From Prorocentrum cordatum (taxonomy: Eukaryota; Sar; Dinophyceae; Prorocentrales; Prorocentraceae), in NCBI GenBank assembly GCA_963575745.1, contig CAUYUJ010020283.1, positions 22,501 to 45,000 of the forward strand: a stretch of DNA of 22,500 nucleotides. Reading direction: 5' to 3'. Position 1 is the first letter of the stretch. Every line of letters starts with the position of its first letter. The notes below the pieces were generated by a model. That model worked only from the letters and a program-made list of their open reading frames with translations, was not told where the DNA came from and searched no databases. Position numbers and translations under genes: made by a program. This document shows positions 7,024-14,666 of this stretch, piece after piece.

Positions 7024-7111
7024 GCTTTATGGGCAACACTTTGTGCAAGTGCGCAGCATTTGCGAGAATTTCAGGGCGTCACGCGTGCCCGCCCTTGTGT
7101 CCACTCTGTAG
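7024..7111 (+). CDS. Terminal exon candidate, unknown protein
   Basis: The TCC tract at 6932-6994 is followed by GAAGCCCGCAG, with the acceptor at 7022-7023. The frame then reads LYGQHFVQVRSICENFRA and SRVPALVSTL and stops at TAG (7109-7111). The peptide has a balanced composition with three aromatic residues and a cysteine. The downstream 380 bp are noticeably richer in A and T and would be the 3' untranslated or intergenic part. No family is recognised. The exon is short, so chance is a real alternative. Confidence 0.35.
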
Positions 7112-7493
7112 ATGGGTTTGGTGATCGGCAGACACACCTGATGTTAGCGCGCAGTGCCAGTCCTGCGTCGCACGAGCTGCACGAGCAGCGCGCCATTAGC
7201 ACACGCAGATTGCCCTCCATCGAAGGGCTGCCGCGGCGAGAGAGCAGGATTAATTCAAATCTGCTTTTACTGGCATGTATGCACTCACACCACCAACATG
7301 GTTGTGAATACATGCCATGTTTGTAACGTGAATATGCTTACGTATCCGCTTGTGTGTACACGCATGCAAATAGGTATATAGTCACGGAGAGAGGGAGAGA
7401 CAACAAACGTACTATATATATGTATATATACACATGCAACTGCAAACTACCGCCGCTCATCTTTGTTCCCGGCGAGAGGGTGCCTGGACTGTC
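7112..7493. other. AT-richer non-coding stretch
   Basis: GC is lower than in the neighbours. The stretch contains short imperfect hairpins around CATGTATGCACTCACA and GTGAATACATG and a TA-rich segment at 7412-7434. No supported gene. Confidence 0.5.
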
Positions 7494-7687
7494 TTCGGCG
7501 GTGAGCCCTGGGAGGAAGTGAGAAGGAGCGGGCCTTCTCAGAAGTCTCCCAGACTCCCGAGAAGTTTCCCTGGCCTTCCCCGAAGACGCAGAAAACCTCT
7601 CAGACGACGCGAGGACTTCTGAAAAACCCTGCCGCCTTCTGAGAAGACCTTCCCCTTCTCACTTCCCCCTCTGGGCGCGCCGCCGAA
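7494..7687 (+). mobile_element. Foldback element family C, copy 1
   Basis: Left end TTCGGCGGTGAGCCC...GGAAGTGAGAAGG. The right end, reverse-complemented, reads TTCGGCGGCGCGCCC...GGAAGTGAGAAGG. Terminal inverted repeats are about 33 bp. The interior carries several CTTCT-AGAAG palindromes. The related copy 2 is at 18983-19196. No coding capacity. Confidence 0.85.
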
Positions 7688-7827
7688 AATCAGCCAAAAT
7701 CGGTCCTCGGACCCCTCCCGGGGTCCATCCGACGCGGCTTTTCCACCCCAGGTCGAGTTCCGGGGGCCCCCGGGCCCGCACACGGCCCCCAGCAGCCGAA
7801 GACGAGGAACAAACAGACGCCTCGAAG

Positions 7828-8020
7828 TTCGAACCTCGACGTTTGAACCTCGACGTTCGAACCTCGACGTTCGTATCTCGACGTTCGAACCTCGACGTTC
7901 GAACCTCGACGTTCGAACCTCGACGTTCGAACCTCGACGTTCGAACCTCGACGCTCGAACCTCGACGCTCGAACCCCGACGTTCGAACCTCGACGTTCGA
8001 ACCTCGACGTTCGAACCTCG
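7828..8020 (+). repeat. 14-bp satellite, 13.8 copies
   Basis: The consensus unit is TTCGAACCTCGACG. Variants are copy 2 (TTTG), copy 4 (TTCGTATCTCG) and copies 10 and 11 (CTCG start, one with CCCC). Because 14 is not a multiple of 3 and the unit has no stop in any register, all six frames are open and encode a 14-residue repeat. The open frames are therefore not evidence of coding. Each typical unit has the palindrome TTCGAA. Confidence 0.97.
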
Positions 8021-8115
8021 GTCGCCGCCGCTGCCCGCGCTGGAAAAAAAGCACACGCCCGGAGCCCCGAACAAGGAGCGAGGGAGGGAGGGAGGGGGGG
8101 AGGGAGGGAGGAAGG

Positions 8116-8185
8116 AGGAGGAGGAGGCGGAGGAGTAGGAGGAGGAGGAGGAGGAGGAGGAGGAGGAGGAGGAGGAGGAGGAAGA

Positions 8186-8216
<31 letters not shown>

Positions 8217-8265
8217 GAGGAGGGAGGAGGAGGAGGAGGAGGAGGAGAGGAGGAGGAGGAGCCCC
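8116..8265 (+). repeat. (GGA)n tract
   Basis: About 150 bp of GGA units with GGGA and GCGGA interruptions, immediately after a GGGAGGGAGG stretch. Confidence 0.95.
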
Positions 8266-8410
8266 AGGCCGAGTCGAGCACGGCGGACCGGCGCTCGGCG
8301 CGGACCTGCAGGCGGAAGGCACTCCGGCCTCCGAGGCTCTGCCCCTCCCCGGCGCGCCCGCCCCTCGGGCGCCGCTCGGGCCGCCCTGCCTGCTTCGGGG
8401 GAGCAGGGGG
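8266..8410. other. GC-rich segment between two GGA tracts, possible exon
   Basis: On the minus strand a CCGCCTGCAG acceptor at about 8318-8317 is followed by VRAERRSAVLDSAWG. On the plus strand a frame reads GPALGADLQAEGTPASEALP. Either could be an exon, and the two cannot be separated from sequence alone. Confidence 0.25.
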
Positions 8411-8489
8411 GGGGAGGGCGGAGGGGGCATGAGGGAGCAGAGGCAGAGGAGTGGGGGAGGAGAACGGGGAAGGGGGGGGGGGGGAAGGG

Positions 8490-8614
8490 AGAGGGGGAGG
8501 AGGAGAGGAGGAGGAGGAGGAGGAGGAGGGAGGAGGGAGGAGAGGAGGGGAGGAGGAGGAGGAGGAGGAGGAGCAGGAGCAGGAGCAGGAGGAGGAGGAG
8601 GAGGAGGAGGAGGA
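8490..8614 (+). repeat. (GGA)n tract with GCAGGA units
   Basis: GGA repeats with GGGA and AGGAGC interruptions, running directly into the exon candidate at 8615. Confidence 0.95.
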
Positions 8615-8753
8615 TATGAGGCGTGTGATGCCTGCACCCCCATACCGCCAACCGACCGCCAGGGCAGGGTGCCTGGCCGGAGTCTGGCGGACATCGCGGC
8701 CGCGTGCCAGGCGAAGAGGGCGGACAGTTTGGAGAAGGCCGGCGCCCGCCTCC
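8615..8753 (+). CDS. Exon candidate, unknown protein
   Basis: The frame reads YEACDACTPIPPTDRQGRVP, RSLADIAAACQAKRADSL and EKAGARL before a GT at 8754. The second half, with alternating hydrophobic and charged residues, should be helical. Third codon positions are strongly G or C. Two AG acceptors (8661-8662 and 8666-8667) would give a shorter exon starting near 8668. Otherwise the frame runs through the preceding GGA tract as poly-Gly. The minus strand is also open here (AFSKLSALFAWHAAAM) but reads less naturally. No family is recognised. Confidence 0.45.
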
Positions 8754-8815
8754 GTTGTCTCCTTTCCATCCTCATCATATCTCCATCCCTTTTCCTTATA
8801 AGCAACTTCTCCCTG

Positions 8816-9000
8816 TCGTCCCCCGAGGCAAGTTTTTAGGGCGGGCCGAGCGTTTCGCCTGAGACCCCCCCCACTACTTATGATTCTGAAACTTTCAAAT
8901 TGGTAACAGTTTCACAGATGGATGGCGGGTGGTTTTCTAAATGTGGCTCTCGCCTTAGCGCGGCGTACATTGTTTCAAATATTTGCAAGGGTTCCACGGA
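8816..9000 (+). repeat. Truncated macrosatellite copy 0
   Basis: Begins CTGTCGTCCCCCGAGGCAAG, continues GGGCG...GCGTTTCGCCTGAGAC and ACTTATGATTC, then holds a single 84-bp minisatellite unit (from 8906) ending TTCCACGGATTGAG. It matches the heads of the three units at 11,098-13,974. The tail and the rest of the array are missing. Confidence 0.85.
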
Positions 9001-9350
9001 TTGAGAAAGCCTCCAGGGGACCTACGGTCGGGGACATTGCGAGACCTCCTCCCGAAAAGGCTGGGCCAGCGTTCCTCCACCAGACTGCCGAAAGGTTGGC
9101 CCGGTCTCTTGAGCACGCTCGCCCCTCCAGTGGGAACGACAGACATTGGCCCAGGTTTGTCTTAAGAAACCTTCAGAAAGCTTGCCCAGGTTTCTTGAAG
9201 TAACATTTCCATGAAGACGAGTATCTGGTTTGGAGGATGGGGTTAGGAGAAATGGGAAAATCCTTGCCCGTAGGCGGACGAAGGTATTGTTCACTGCATC
9301 TGGATGTTTTGCTTGTGCCCTTTATCCTCCCAACCCATTCCTCCCAACAC
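9001..9350. other. Unassigned stretch, no supported gene
   Basis: Contains GCCCAGGTTTGTCTTAAG and GCCCAGGTTTCTTGAAG as a short direct repeat at about 9150 and 9184, and short open frames on both strands. None is convincing. Confidence 0.35.
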
Positions 9351-9354
9351 GATA

Positions 9355-9550
9355 ACCCAGACCCCCAACGTCGTGAGTTTTTCACAAAACGGCGACCCCC
9401 AGAAGTCTGGACCCATTCCCCTGGATTGGCTTTTCATCCCGAGTCGTTTTTTGACGGCCCCGCGGCCCGGGAAGGGCCCCCGGAGGCCGAACACAGTGAA
9501 AAACTTCCCGTCGTGATTTTCTCACCACGCGAGGGGGTCTGGGAGTGGGT
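9355..9550 (+). mobile_element. Foldback element N, copy 2
   Basis: The left arm CCCAGACCCCCAACGTCGTGAG and the reverse complement of the right arm (CCCAGACCCCCTCGCGTGGTGAG) match. The body 9378-9495 is about 80 percent identical to the complement of 436-552. This copy is complete enough to show that family N has terminal inverted repeats. Confidence 0.7.
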
Positions 9551-9606
9551 TCTCCCCAACATTCTCTTGCCCACATCTTCGGCTGCAGAGCAGGGGGCCT
9601 CCCCCC

Positions 9607-9733
9607 CTCCTCCTCCTCCTCCTCCTCCTCCTCCTCCTCCTCCTCCTCCTCCTCCTCCTCCTCCTCCTCCTCCTCCTCCTCCTCCTCCTCCTCCTCTTTC
9701 TCCTCCTCCTCCTCCTCCTCCTCCTCCTCGTCC
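9607..9733 (+). repeat. (TCC)n tract, about 40 units
   Basis: A long TCC run with a single TTC interruption, followed by TCGTCCTTCTC. Confidence 0.97.
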
Positions 9734-9738
9734 TTCTC

Positions 9739-9870
9739 ATGGCCCCCTCCTGGCCGTCCGCCCCGACGCGAGGGGCCGGAGGCGCGCCCGGCCGGGAGGC
9801 CGCGGCATCTGGCGCCGCTCCGCGGGGATGCGCCGCGGGAGGCCTCGCCGCCGCCGCCGCCGCCGCCGCG

Positions 9871-9938
<68 letters not shown>

Positions 9939-9987
9939 AGGTGTCGTCGCCATGGCCGAAGGTGTCGTCGCCATCGCGAATGCATGA
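9739..9987. repeat. Compound (GCC)n-(GTC)n tract in an open frame on both strands
   Basis: After 100 bp of GC-rich unique DNA come about 12 GCC units (9846-9884) and about 18 GTC units (9884-9936), then a 21-bp tandem duplication (GAAGGTGTCGTCGCCAT blocks at 9936-9956 and 9957-9977). The plus strand encodes poly-Ala then poly-Val. The minus strand begins with an ATG, reads MATTPSAMATTPS, then poly-Thr, poly-Ala and RPPAAHPRGAAPDAAASRP. The minus-strand version resembles a mucin-like N-terminus, but both may be repeat artefacts. Confidence 0.5.
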
Positions 9988-10033
9988 AAGTTGCCCTGGT
10001 TCGAGCAGTGGCGATGCGTCCTGGCTCGGCTAT

Positions 10034-10200
10034 AGGCCCACCAATTAATGCTCTAAAAACCGATTGTGATCTGAGGGGAGTGTTCTTAGAACAGTTCTGG
10101 CTGAGACTGTCTTTTTTGAACACATCGGGCTTCTGTGCTAAGAACTTACTTTGTGGTCTTAGAACATTTCTGGGTTCTAAGAATATTTCGTGGTAGGCCT
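10034..10200 (+). mobile_element. Small foldback element M
   Basis: The ends AGGCCCACCA (10034-10043) and TGGTAGGCCT (10191-10200) are inverted at 9 of 10 positions. The interior is AT-richer than its surroundings and has repeated TTCTTAGAACA-TTCTGG and TTCTAAGAA palindromes. No second copy was seen, so the call is tentative. Confidence 0.45.
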
Positions 10201-10278
10201 GGAGGAGTGCCGGGACGATCGGACCCTGCTCAACTTGTCGGGAGGCGGAGGGCCCACAGCCGAGGCGGGGATTTATCC

Positions 10279-10404
10279 ATGGCCACCGCCGGGGGCGATC
10301 TTCGGGGGCCTCGGCCGGCGGTGGATATGGCGATGTTCGGGGCCCCTGGGGCCCGAATGTATTCGTATCCACAGCCCGCTGGAGGCTGGGGCCCCATGGC
10401 GTCG
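10279..10404 (+). CDS. First exon candidate with start codon
   Basis: An ATG in the context TTTATCCATGG opens 42 codons reading MATAGGDLRGPRPAVDMA, then MFGAPGARMYSYPQPAGG, WGP and MAS. A GT donor at 10405-10406 leads directly into a TCC tract, as at other exon candidates here. The peptide is Gly/Pro/Ala-rich with Tyr and Met, like an unstructured N-terminus. The exon ends in phase 0. Joining it to the nearest acceptor (10525-10526) gives an early stop, and joining it to the acceptor at 10568-10569 does not fit the frame of the best downstream ORF, so the partner exon is unresolved. Confidence 0.4.
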
Positions 10405-10408
10405 GTTT

Positions 10409-10522
10409 CCTCCTCCTCCCTCCTCCTCCTCCTCCTCCTCCTCCTCCTCCTCCTCCTCTTCCTCCTCCAACTCCTCCTCCTCCTCCTCCTCCTCCTCCTC
10501 CTCCTCCTCCTCCTCCTCCTTC
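10409..10522 (+). repeat. (TCC)n tract
   Basis: TCC units with one AAC interruption, ending TTCTCAG, so it carries its own possible acceptor. Confidence 0.97.
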
Positions 10523-10569
10523 TCAGCGTAACGGGCCTTGACTTCTTTTTTTGAGGGGGGGCATTCCAG

Positions 10570-10892
10570 GGCCCTCCGCGGGCCCGGTGCTAGAAGAGCG
10601 CGACCCAGGAGGAGGAGTAGGCCCAGGGGGATGGCCCCGGGGTCCAGGACCTGTTTCCCTGCAAACTGGCTTCCTTCATGCTGAAGACCCACAGATCCGG
10701 GTGTTGTTGATGGTTTTGTCACAGTCGGCGTTTTCGCGCGGCTTCCCTGGCCCTGACCTGGCTCGACGCATGCAACAAAACAAGATGGGGTCTAGGGCTC
10801 TGGCCGAATTTTTTGGGGATGCTGTAATCTGTATTTTTTTGCAATGTCGGATCTCAGTGGGGGAGGAGAAGGAGGAGGAGAAGGAGGATTAA
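10570..10892 (+). CDS. Exon candidate, unknown protein
   Basis: A CTTCTTTTTTTGAGG...CATTCCAG acceptor at 10568-10569 precedes a frame reading PSAGPVLEERDPGGGVGP, SLQTGFLHAEDPQIRVLL, MVLSQSAFSRGF and GPDLARRMQQNKMGSRAL, then AEFFGDAV. It ends in a Glu/Lys run encoded by a GGA/GAA stretch and a TAA. The composition is balanced over about 80 codons, with hydrophobic and charged residues alternating. A GT after LLM (near 10712) could end the exon earlier. No domain is recognised. Confidence 0.4.
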
Positions 10893-11097
10893 GAGGACTG
10901 GGGATCCTGGCTCCAGGTCAGAGTTTGTTTGTAATTGCTCTTTTCGGCCCCAGGGGGCCCCGAGGCCCAACACCAATCCGTAGTGAAAAACCAATGCTAA
11001 TCCCCCCCTTCCCCCCTCCTCCTCCCTCCACCCTCCTTTGTCCCCCTTCCTTCTCTTCCCTCCTCATGCACTCCTGCTTCTTATTGATAATTCATCC
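10893..11097. other. Pyrimidine-rich segment before the macrosatellite
   Basis: CCTCC-rich DNA at about 11000-11080 stands in the same position relative to unit I as the TCC tracts before units II and III. No gene supported. Confidence 0.5.
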
Positions 11098-11202
11098 GTG
11101 TCGCACCCGGAGACCGGTCGAAAGGGTGGGCCAGGCGTTTCGCTTGAGGATTCTTTACCGCTTATGACCCTGAAGCCCTGAAGCTAAAACATCAGCAACA
11201 GT

Positions 11203-11690
11203 TTCACAGATGGAGGGCTGGTCGCTTCCAAAATGTGGCTCTCGCCTTAGCCTCGGGCACATTCGTTTGAACACTTTGCAAGAGCTTTGCGGATTGAAGG
11301 CGGTTGGTTTTCAGAGTCTGGTTCTCGCCTTAGCGCCGCGCGTATTTGTTTGAAACACATAAAAAAGTTTCGTTGATTGAGGTCGGTTGGTTTCCAATAT
11401 GTGGTCCTCGCTGTAGCGCCGCGCACATTCGAGAAACGAGTTGGAAGGGTTTCACCGGTTTTTCTGGCGGTTTGTTTTCAAGATGTGGCTCTTGTATATT
11501 TGCAAGAGCTTCACGGATTGAGTGCGGCTGGTTTTCAAAATATGGTTCTCGCTGTAGTGCCGCGCGCATTCGTTTGAGCACTTTGCAAGGGTCCCGCGGA
11601 TTAAGGGCGTTTGGTTTTCAAACTGTTGCTCTCGTCTAAGCGCCGCGCGCATTCGTTTTATACCTGTATAAGAGTTCCACGGATTCACAT
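11203..11690 (+). repeat. Minisatellite array I, period about 83 bp
   Basis: Six spacings between successive TTCACGG-like anchors are 83, 83, 82, 59, 83 and 83. The unit includes GGCGG-TGGTTTTCAAA, GTGGCTCTCGC and TAGCGCCGCGCACATTCG. The 83-bp period breaks any reading frame at each repeat, so this array is probably not coding. Confidence 0.9.
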
Positions 11691-12014
11691 TGTCAACGTA
11701 CCAGAAGCGGTGTTTGAAACGATTCAACATTGTGAGCCCCCCAACAACAGTTACGTTGATTCGCGGTGTTGAAGTCCCAAGAACGGTGTTCTGGCATGAT
11801 TCATGACCGTCAAGGCACAATAGTTAGGTTCATCACTGGCGCTGGAATCCCGAGAATGGTGTTTTGGCACGCTTCGCGGTCTTCAGACGATTGTCTCCCA
11901 GTGTCGCAGTTCCCGCAGTGGAACTGAACCCTGATGGGAGTCTATGAAGAGGGAGCTTGGGGAGAGGGTTGCTTTCAACATCGTTGATGGTTTTTGGGTT
12001 TACACTGATCGTCC
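11691..12014 (+). repeat. Macrosatellite tail, unit I
   Basis: Degenerate subrepeats carrying CAACGTACCAGAAGCGGTG, GTTGATTCGCGGTGTTGAAG and TCATCACTGGCGCTGGAATC, then GTCTATGAAGAGGGAGCTTG. It is collinear with 12,816-13,140 and 13,651-13,974. No gene. Confidence 0.85.
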
Positions 12015-12057
12015 TCCTCATCATCATCATCATCATCATCATCGTCATCATCATCAT
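12015..12057 (+). repeat. (CAT)n microsatellite
   Basis: CAT/TCA units with one CGT interruption, at the position where units II and III have TCC. Confidence 0.95.
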
Positions 12058-12261
12058 ATCTGTTCCCCCGCATTCTGTCCCCTCTTCTTGCTTTTCCTCC
12101 TCATTATTAGCACCATTCCTTCTCATTTTCCCGCCTTCTTGCCCTCACCCCTCCTCATCCTCTTCATCTCTCCTCTCTCTTCCTCTTCTCCCCCCCTCCT
12201 CCTCCTCCTCCTCCTCTTCACCTCCTCCTCCTCCGCTCTTTTTCCTTATGGATAACTTCTC
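12058..12261 (+). repeat. Pyrimidine-rich spacer
   Basis: CT-rich DNA with TCC runs at about 12195-12237, ending TTATGGATAACTTCTCC. The same ending precedes copy 0 (TTATAAGCAACTTCTCC). Confidence 0.8.
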
Positions 12262-12359
12262 CTTGTCGCACCCCGAGGCCAATTCTTAGGGCGGGTCGGG
12301 CGTTTCGCCTGAGACGTCTTCACCATTTATGGTTCAGGAGCTTAAAAATTGGCAACCGC

Positions 12360-12815
12360 TTCGCGGATTGAGGGCGGGTGGTTTTCAACATGTTGTTTTC
12401 GCCTTAGCGCGGCGCACACCCGTGTTAAACATTTGCAAGGGTTTCACGGATTGAAGGCGGGTGGTTTTCAAAATGATGCTCACGCTGAAGCGCGGCGCAC
12501 ATTCGTTGCAAATTCCTTTCAAACGTTTCACGGATTGAAGGCGGGTGGTTTCCAACATGTAACTCTCGCCATAGCGCGGCGCACCTTCGTTTTTAACATT
12601 TGTCGCCGTAGCGCGGCGCACAATCTTTTCATTAACTTGCAAGGGCTTCACGGATTGCGGGCGGGTGGTTTTCAACATGTGGCTTTCGCCCTAGCGCAGC
12701 GCACATTCTTGTTAACACACGTACAAGAGCTTCACGGATTGAGGGCGGTTCCTCTTCAAACTGTGGCTCTCGCCTTAGCGTCGCGCGCATTTGCTTTAAA
12801 AGGATTTCACGGGTT
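12360..12815 (+). repeat. Minisatellite array II, period 84 bp, open in frame
   Basis: Successive TTCACGG anchors are spaced 83, 84, 120, 84 and 75 bp. After the first, all spacings are multiples of 3. The plus-strand frame over this array reads variants of GLRAGGFQNVAL followed by ARRTFVFKHLQELH, 28 residues per unit. The complementary strand reads ILKTTRPQSVKPLQ variants. Preservation of frame through a 36-bp insertion and a 9-bp deletion could mean former or present coding, but array I lacks it. Confidence 0.85.
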
Positions 12816-13140
12816 CCCATGATCAACGTACCCGGCATCGCGTTTTGGAAGAATTCAGGATTTTGCTAGCGCAGCAGTGACGTTGATTCTCTGCGTTGAA
12901 GTCCTAGGAATGGCGTTCTGGCACTGTTCAGGATCGTCAATACGCAACAGTCAGGTTGATCCGTGGCGTTGGAATGCCGATAACAATGTTTTGGCATGCT
13001 TCAGGATCTTCAAGCGGGTGTTTTCCAATGAGGCAGTCCCATCAATGTGAATGAACCGTTGTAGGGGCCTATGAACTGGGAGGTTGGAAAAGGGGGGGGA
13101 TACTCCAACATCGTTGATGACTCTCGGGTTTACACTGCTC
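12816..13140 (+). repeat. Macrosatellite tail, unit II
   Basis: Contains GATCAACGTACC, GCTAGCGCAGCAGTGACG, GTTGATTCTCTGCGTTGAAG, GGTTGATCCGTGGCGTTG, GGGGCCTATGA and ACATCGTTGATGA. Close to unit III throughout. Confidence 0.85.
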
Positions 13141-13295
13141 CTCCTCCTCTTCCTCCTCCTCCTCCCCCCCCCTCTTTCTCCTCAAACATATGTTCCCCCT
13201 GTCGCACCCCGAGGCCAGTTTTTAGGGCCGGCCGTGCGTTTCGCTTGAGACTTCCTCACCATTTATGATTCGAGAACTTAGGAATTGGCAACAGC

Positions 13296-13650
13296 TTCAC
13301 GGTTTGAGGGCGGGTGGTTTTCAAAACGTAGCTCTCTCCGTAGCGCGGCGCACAGTCGTTTTCAAACATTGGCAAGAGCTTCACGGATTGAGGGCGGGTG
13401 GTTTTCAAAATGTGGTGGTTCTCGTCGTAGCGCGGCGCACATTCGTTTTCAAACATTTGCAAGAGTTTCACGGATTCAGGGCGGGTGGTTTTCACATTGT
13501 GGCTCTCGTTGGAGCGTGGCGCACATTCTTGTTAACACACGTACAAGAGCTTCACGGATTGAGGGCGGTCCCTCTTCAAAATGTGGTTTTCGCCATAGCG
13601 CCGCGCACATTCGCTTTGAACAGTTGCAGCAGCAGACATGTCACGGATTC
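13296..13650 (+). repeat. Minisatellite array III, period 84 bp
   Basis: Anchors are spaced 84, 87, 84 and 89 bp. The plus-strand frame encodes the same 28-residue unit as array II for the first four units and is lost only at the last spacing. Confidence 0.85.
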
Positions 13651-13974
13651 CCATCATCAGCGTACCAGAAATTGCGTTTGGGAAGGATTCCGGATTATGC
13701 TAGCGCAGCAGTGACGTTGATTCTCTGTGTTGAAGTCCTAGGAATGACGTTCTGGCACGACTCTGGATCGTCAATACGCAACCGTCAGGTTGATCCGTGG
13801 CGTTGGGATCCCGAGAACAAAGTTTTGGCATGCTTCAGGGTCTTCAAGCGGGTGTCTTCCAATGAGGCAGTCCCATCAATAGAAATCAGCCGATGTAGGG
13901 GCCTATGATAAGAGCGAGCTTGGAGGGAGGGTTTACTCCAACATTGTTGATGATTATTGTGTTTGCACTGGTCC
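13651..13974 (+). repeat. Macrosatellite tail, unit III
   Basis: Contains CATCAGCGTACC, GCTAGCGCAGCAGTGACG, GTTGATTCTCTGTGTTGAAG, GGTTGATCCGTGGCGTTG, GGGGCCTATGATAAGAGCG and ACATTGTTGATGA. It is followed directly by the pyrimidine tract leading to the exon at 14177. Confidence 0.85.
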
Positions 13975-14155
13975 TCCTCCTCCTCCTCCTCCCACTCCTG
14001 CTCCTCCTCCTCCTCCTCCTTCTCCTCCTCCTCCTCCTCCCCTTCCTCCTCCTCCTATTCCTCCTCCTATTCCTCCTCCTGCTCCTCCCACCCCCCCCCT
14101 CTTCCCCGCCTCGTCCCTCCTCCTCTTCTGGCCTCTCCCTTTCCCCCTCCCCCCT
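13974..14155 (+). repeat. Long pyrimidine tract
   Basis: TCC runs with CCCACTCC, CTATTCC and C-rich interruptions. There is no AG dinucleotide in its last 100 bases until the candidate acceptor at 14175-14176. Confidence 0.95.
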
Positions 14156-14176
14156 CCTCGGGGCGACCCGTGGGAG

Positions 14177-14301
14177 GCCAAGAGGCCGCGCGACGCCGTG
14201 GCCTTCGACCGCCAGCTCTTCCGGGTGGCGACCACCTCGCTGGACCAGGCCCGCGGGCGCAGGAGGGGCCGCAGTCGAGACGCTGGGATTCGAACTCCAG
14301 G
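14177..14301 (+). CDS. Exon candidate, unknown protein
   Basis: The first AG after the pyrimidine tract (14175-14176) opens a frame reading AKRPRD, AVAFDRQLFRVATTSLDQ and ARGRRRGRSRDAGIRTPG. A GT donor at 14302-14303 follows CCAG. The frame stops at 14312 if not spliced. Third positions are mostly G or C (GTG GCC TTC GAC CGC CAG CTC TTC) and the central peptide is well balanced. The other two frames encode Arg/Pro/Gly-rich sequence. No family is recognised, and the exon is a short internal piece. Confidence 0.45.
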
Positions 14302-14309
14302 GTCCGATT

Positions 14310-14660
14310 GAGAGTGGGCTCTGCTCGGGAGGACGCCGTGATCGGCCACTGGGGGGGGTGGCGCGCGCCGACGTTGGCCAGCTCCGGGGCCTCGGGAAAT
14401 GGGCCCCGAGCCCTCGCAAACCTCGCCGTCGCCCTTGCGCGAGCAGCGCCGACGTCGAGCATATGGCCCCCCCGCGCGCGCGCAGGCGCCCCCTGCCACC
14501 TTCGAGTAGGGAGCCCCCAAATGGATTGGTTCGTCGAATCCCTGGGGCATGCGTAGACTGGTTTTTGTAGATCTACGAAAATTCTACGTATGACTCGACT
14601 TGGAAATCAGTTTTGGGGCACATCCATTATGTAGTCGATCCCCTACTCGACACCAGGACG
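14310..14660. other. GC-rich stretch without a supported gene
   Basis: Overlapping Arg/Pro-rich frames on both strands. A TAGATCTACG palindrome-like spot occurs at about 14568. No repeat match to other parts of the window was noticed. Confidence 0.35.
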
Positions 14661-14666
14661 AGGCCG

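Larger units (their letters stand above)
11098..13974 (+). repeat. Macrosatellite: three units of about 0.9-1.2 kb
   Basis: Each unit starts with a head (TCGCACCC-GAG block at 11101, 12266 and 13202, then GCGTTTCGC-TGAG and a TTTATGATTC-like block). It continues with a variable number of 83/84-bp minisatellite units, then a tail of about 280 bp (AACGTACC, GTTGATTC, GAAGTCC, GTTTTGGCATGCTTC blocks), then GGGCCTATGA, AACATCGTTGATGA and GTTTACACTG, and ends in a pyrimidine or CAT tract. Units II and III are most alike. The tail itself consists of three degenerate subrepeats of about 65-70 bp. No transposase or other recognised domain is present. Confidence 0.9.

Noticed and set aside
7828-8020. 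Coding repeat protein with 14-residue units
   Set aside because: All frames on both strands are open for arithmetic reasons (14-bp unit without stops), and there is no flanking exon signal.
7690-8805. Very long minus-strand frames of 330-370 codons
   Set aside because: They are made of translated TCC tracts and the 14-bp satellite, which has no stop in any register.
9739-9987. Poly-Ala/poly-Val protein on the plus strand
   Set aside because: It is a direct translation of pure GCC and GTC tracts. A long poly-Val run is implausible for a soluble protein.
11098-13974. CRISPR-like repeat array
   Set aside because: Repeat units are about 84 bp, adjacent rather than separated by unique spacers, and degenerate. 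The context is eukaryotic.
14285-14300. tRNA T-arm-like GGGATTCGAACTCC (complement GGAGTTCGAATCCC)
   Set aside because: The stem around the loop does not pair properly, and no D-arm, anticodon arm or acceptor stem could be placed on either strand.
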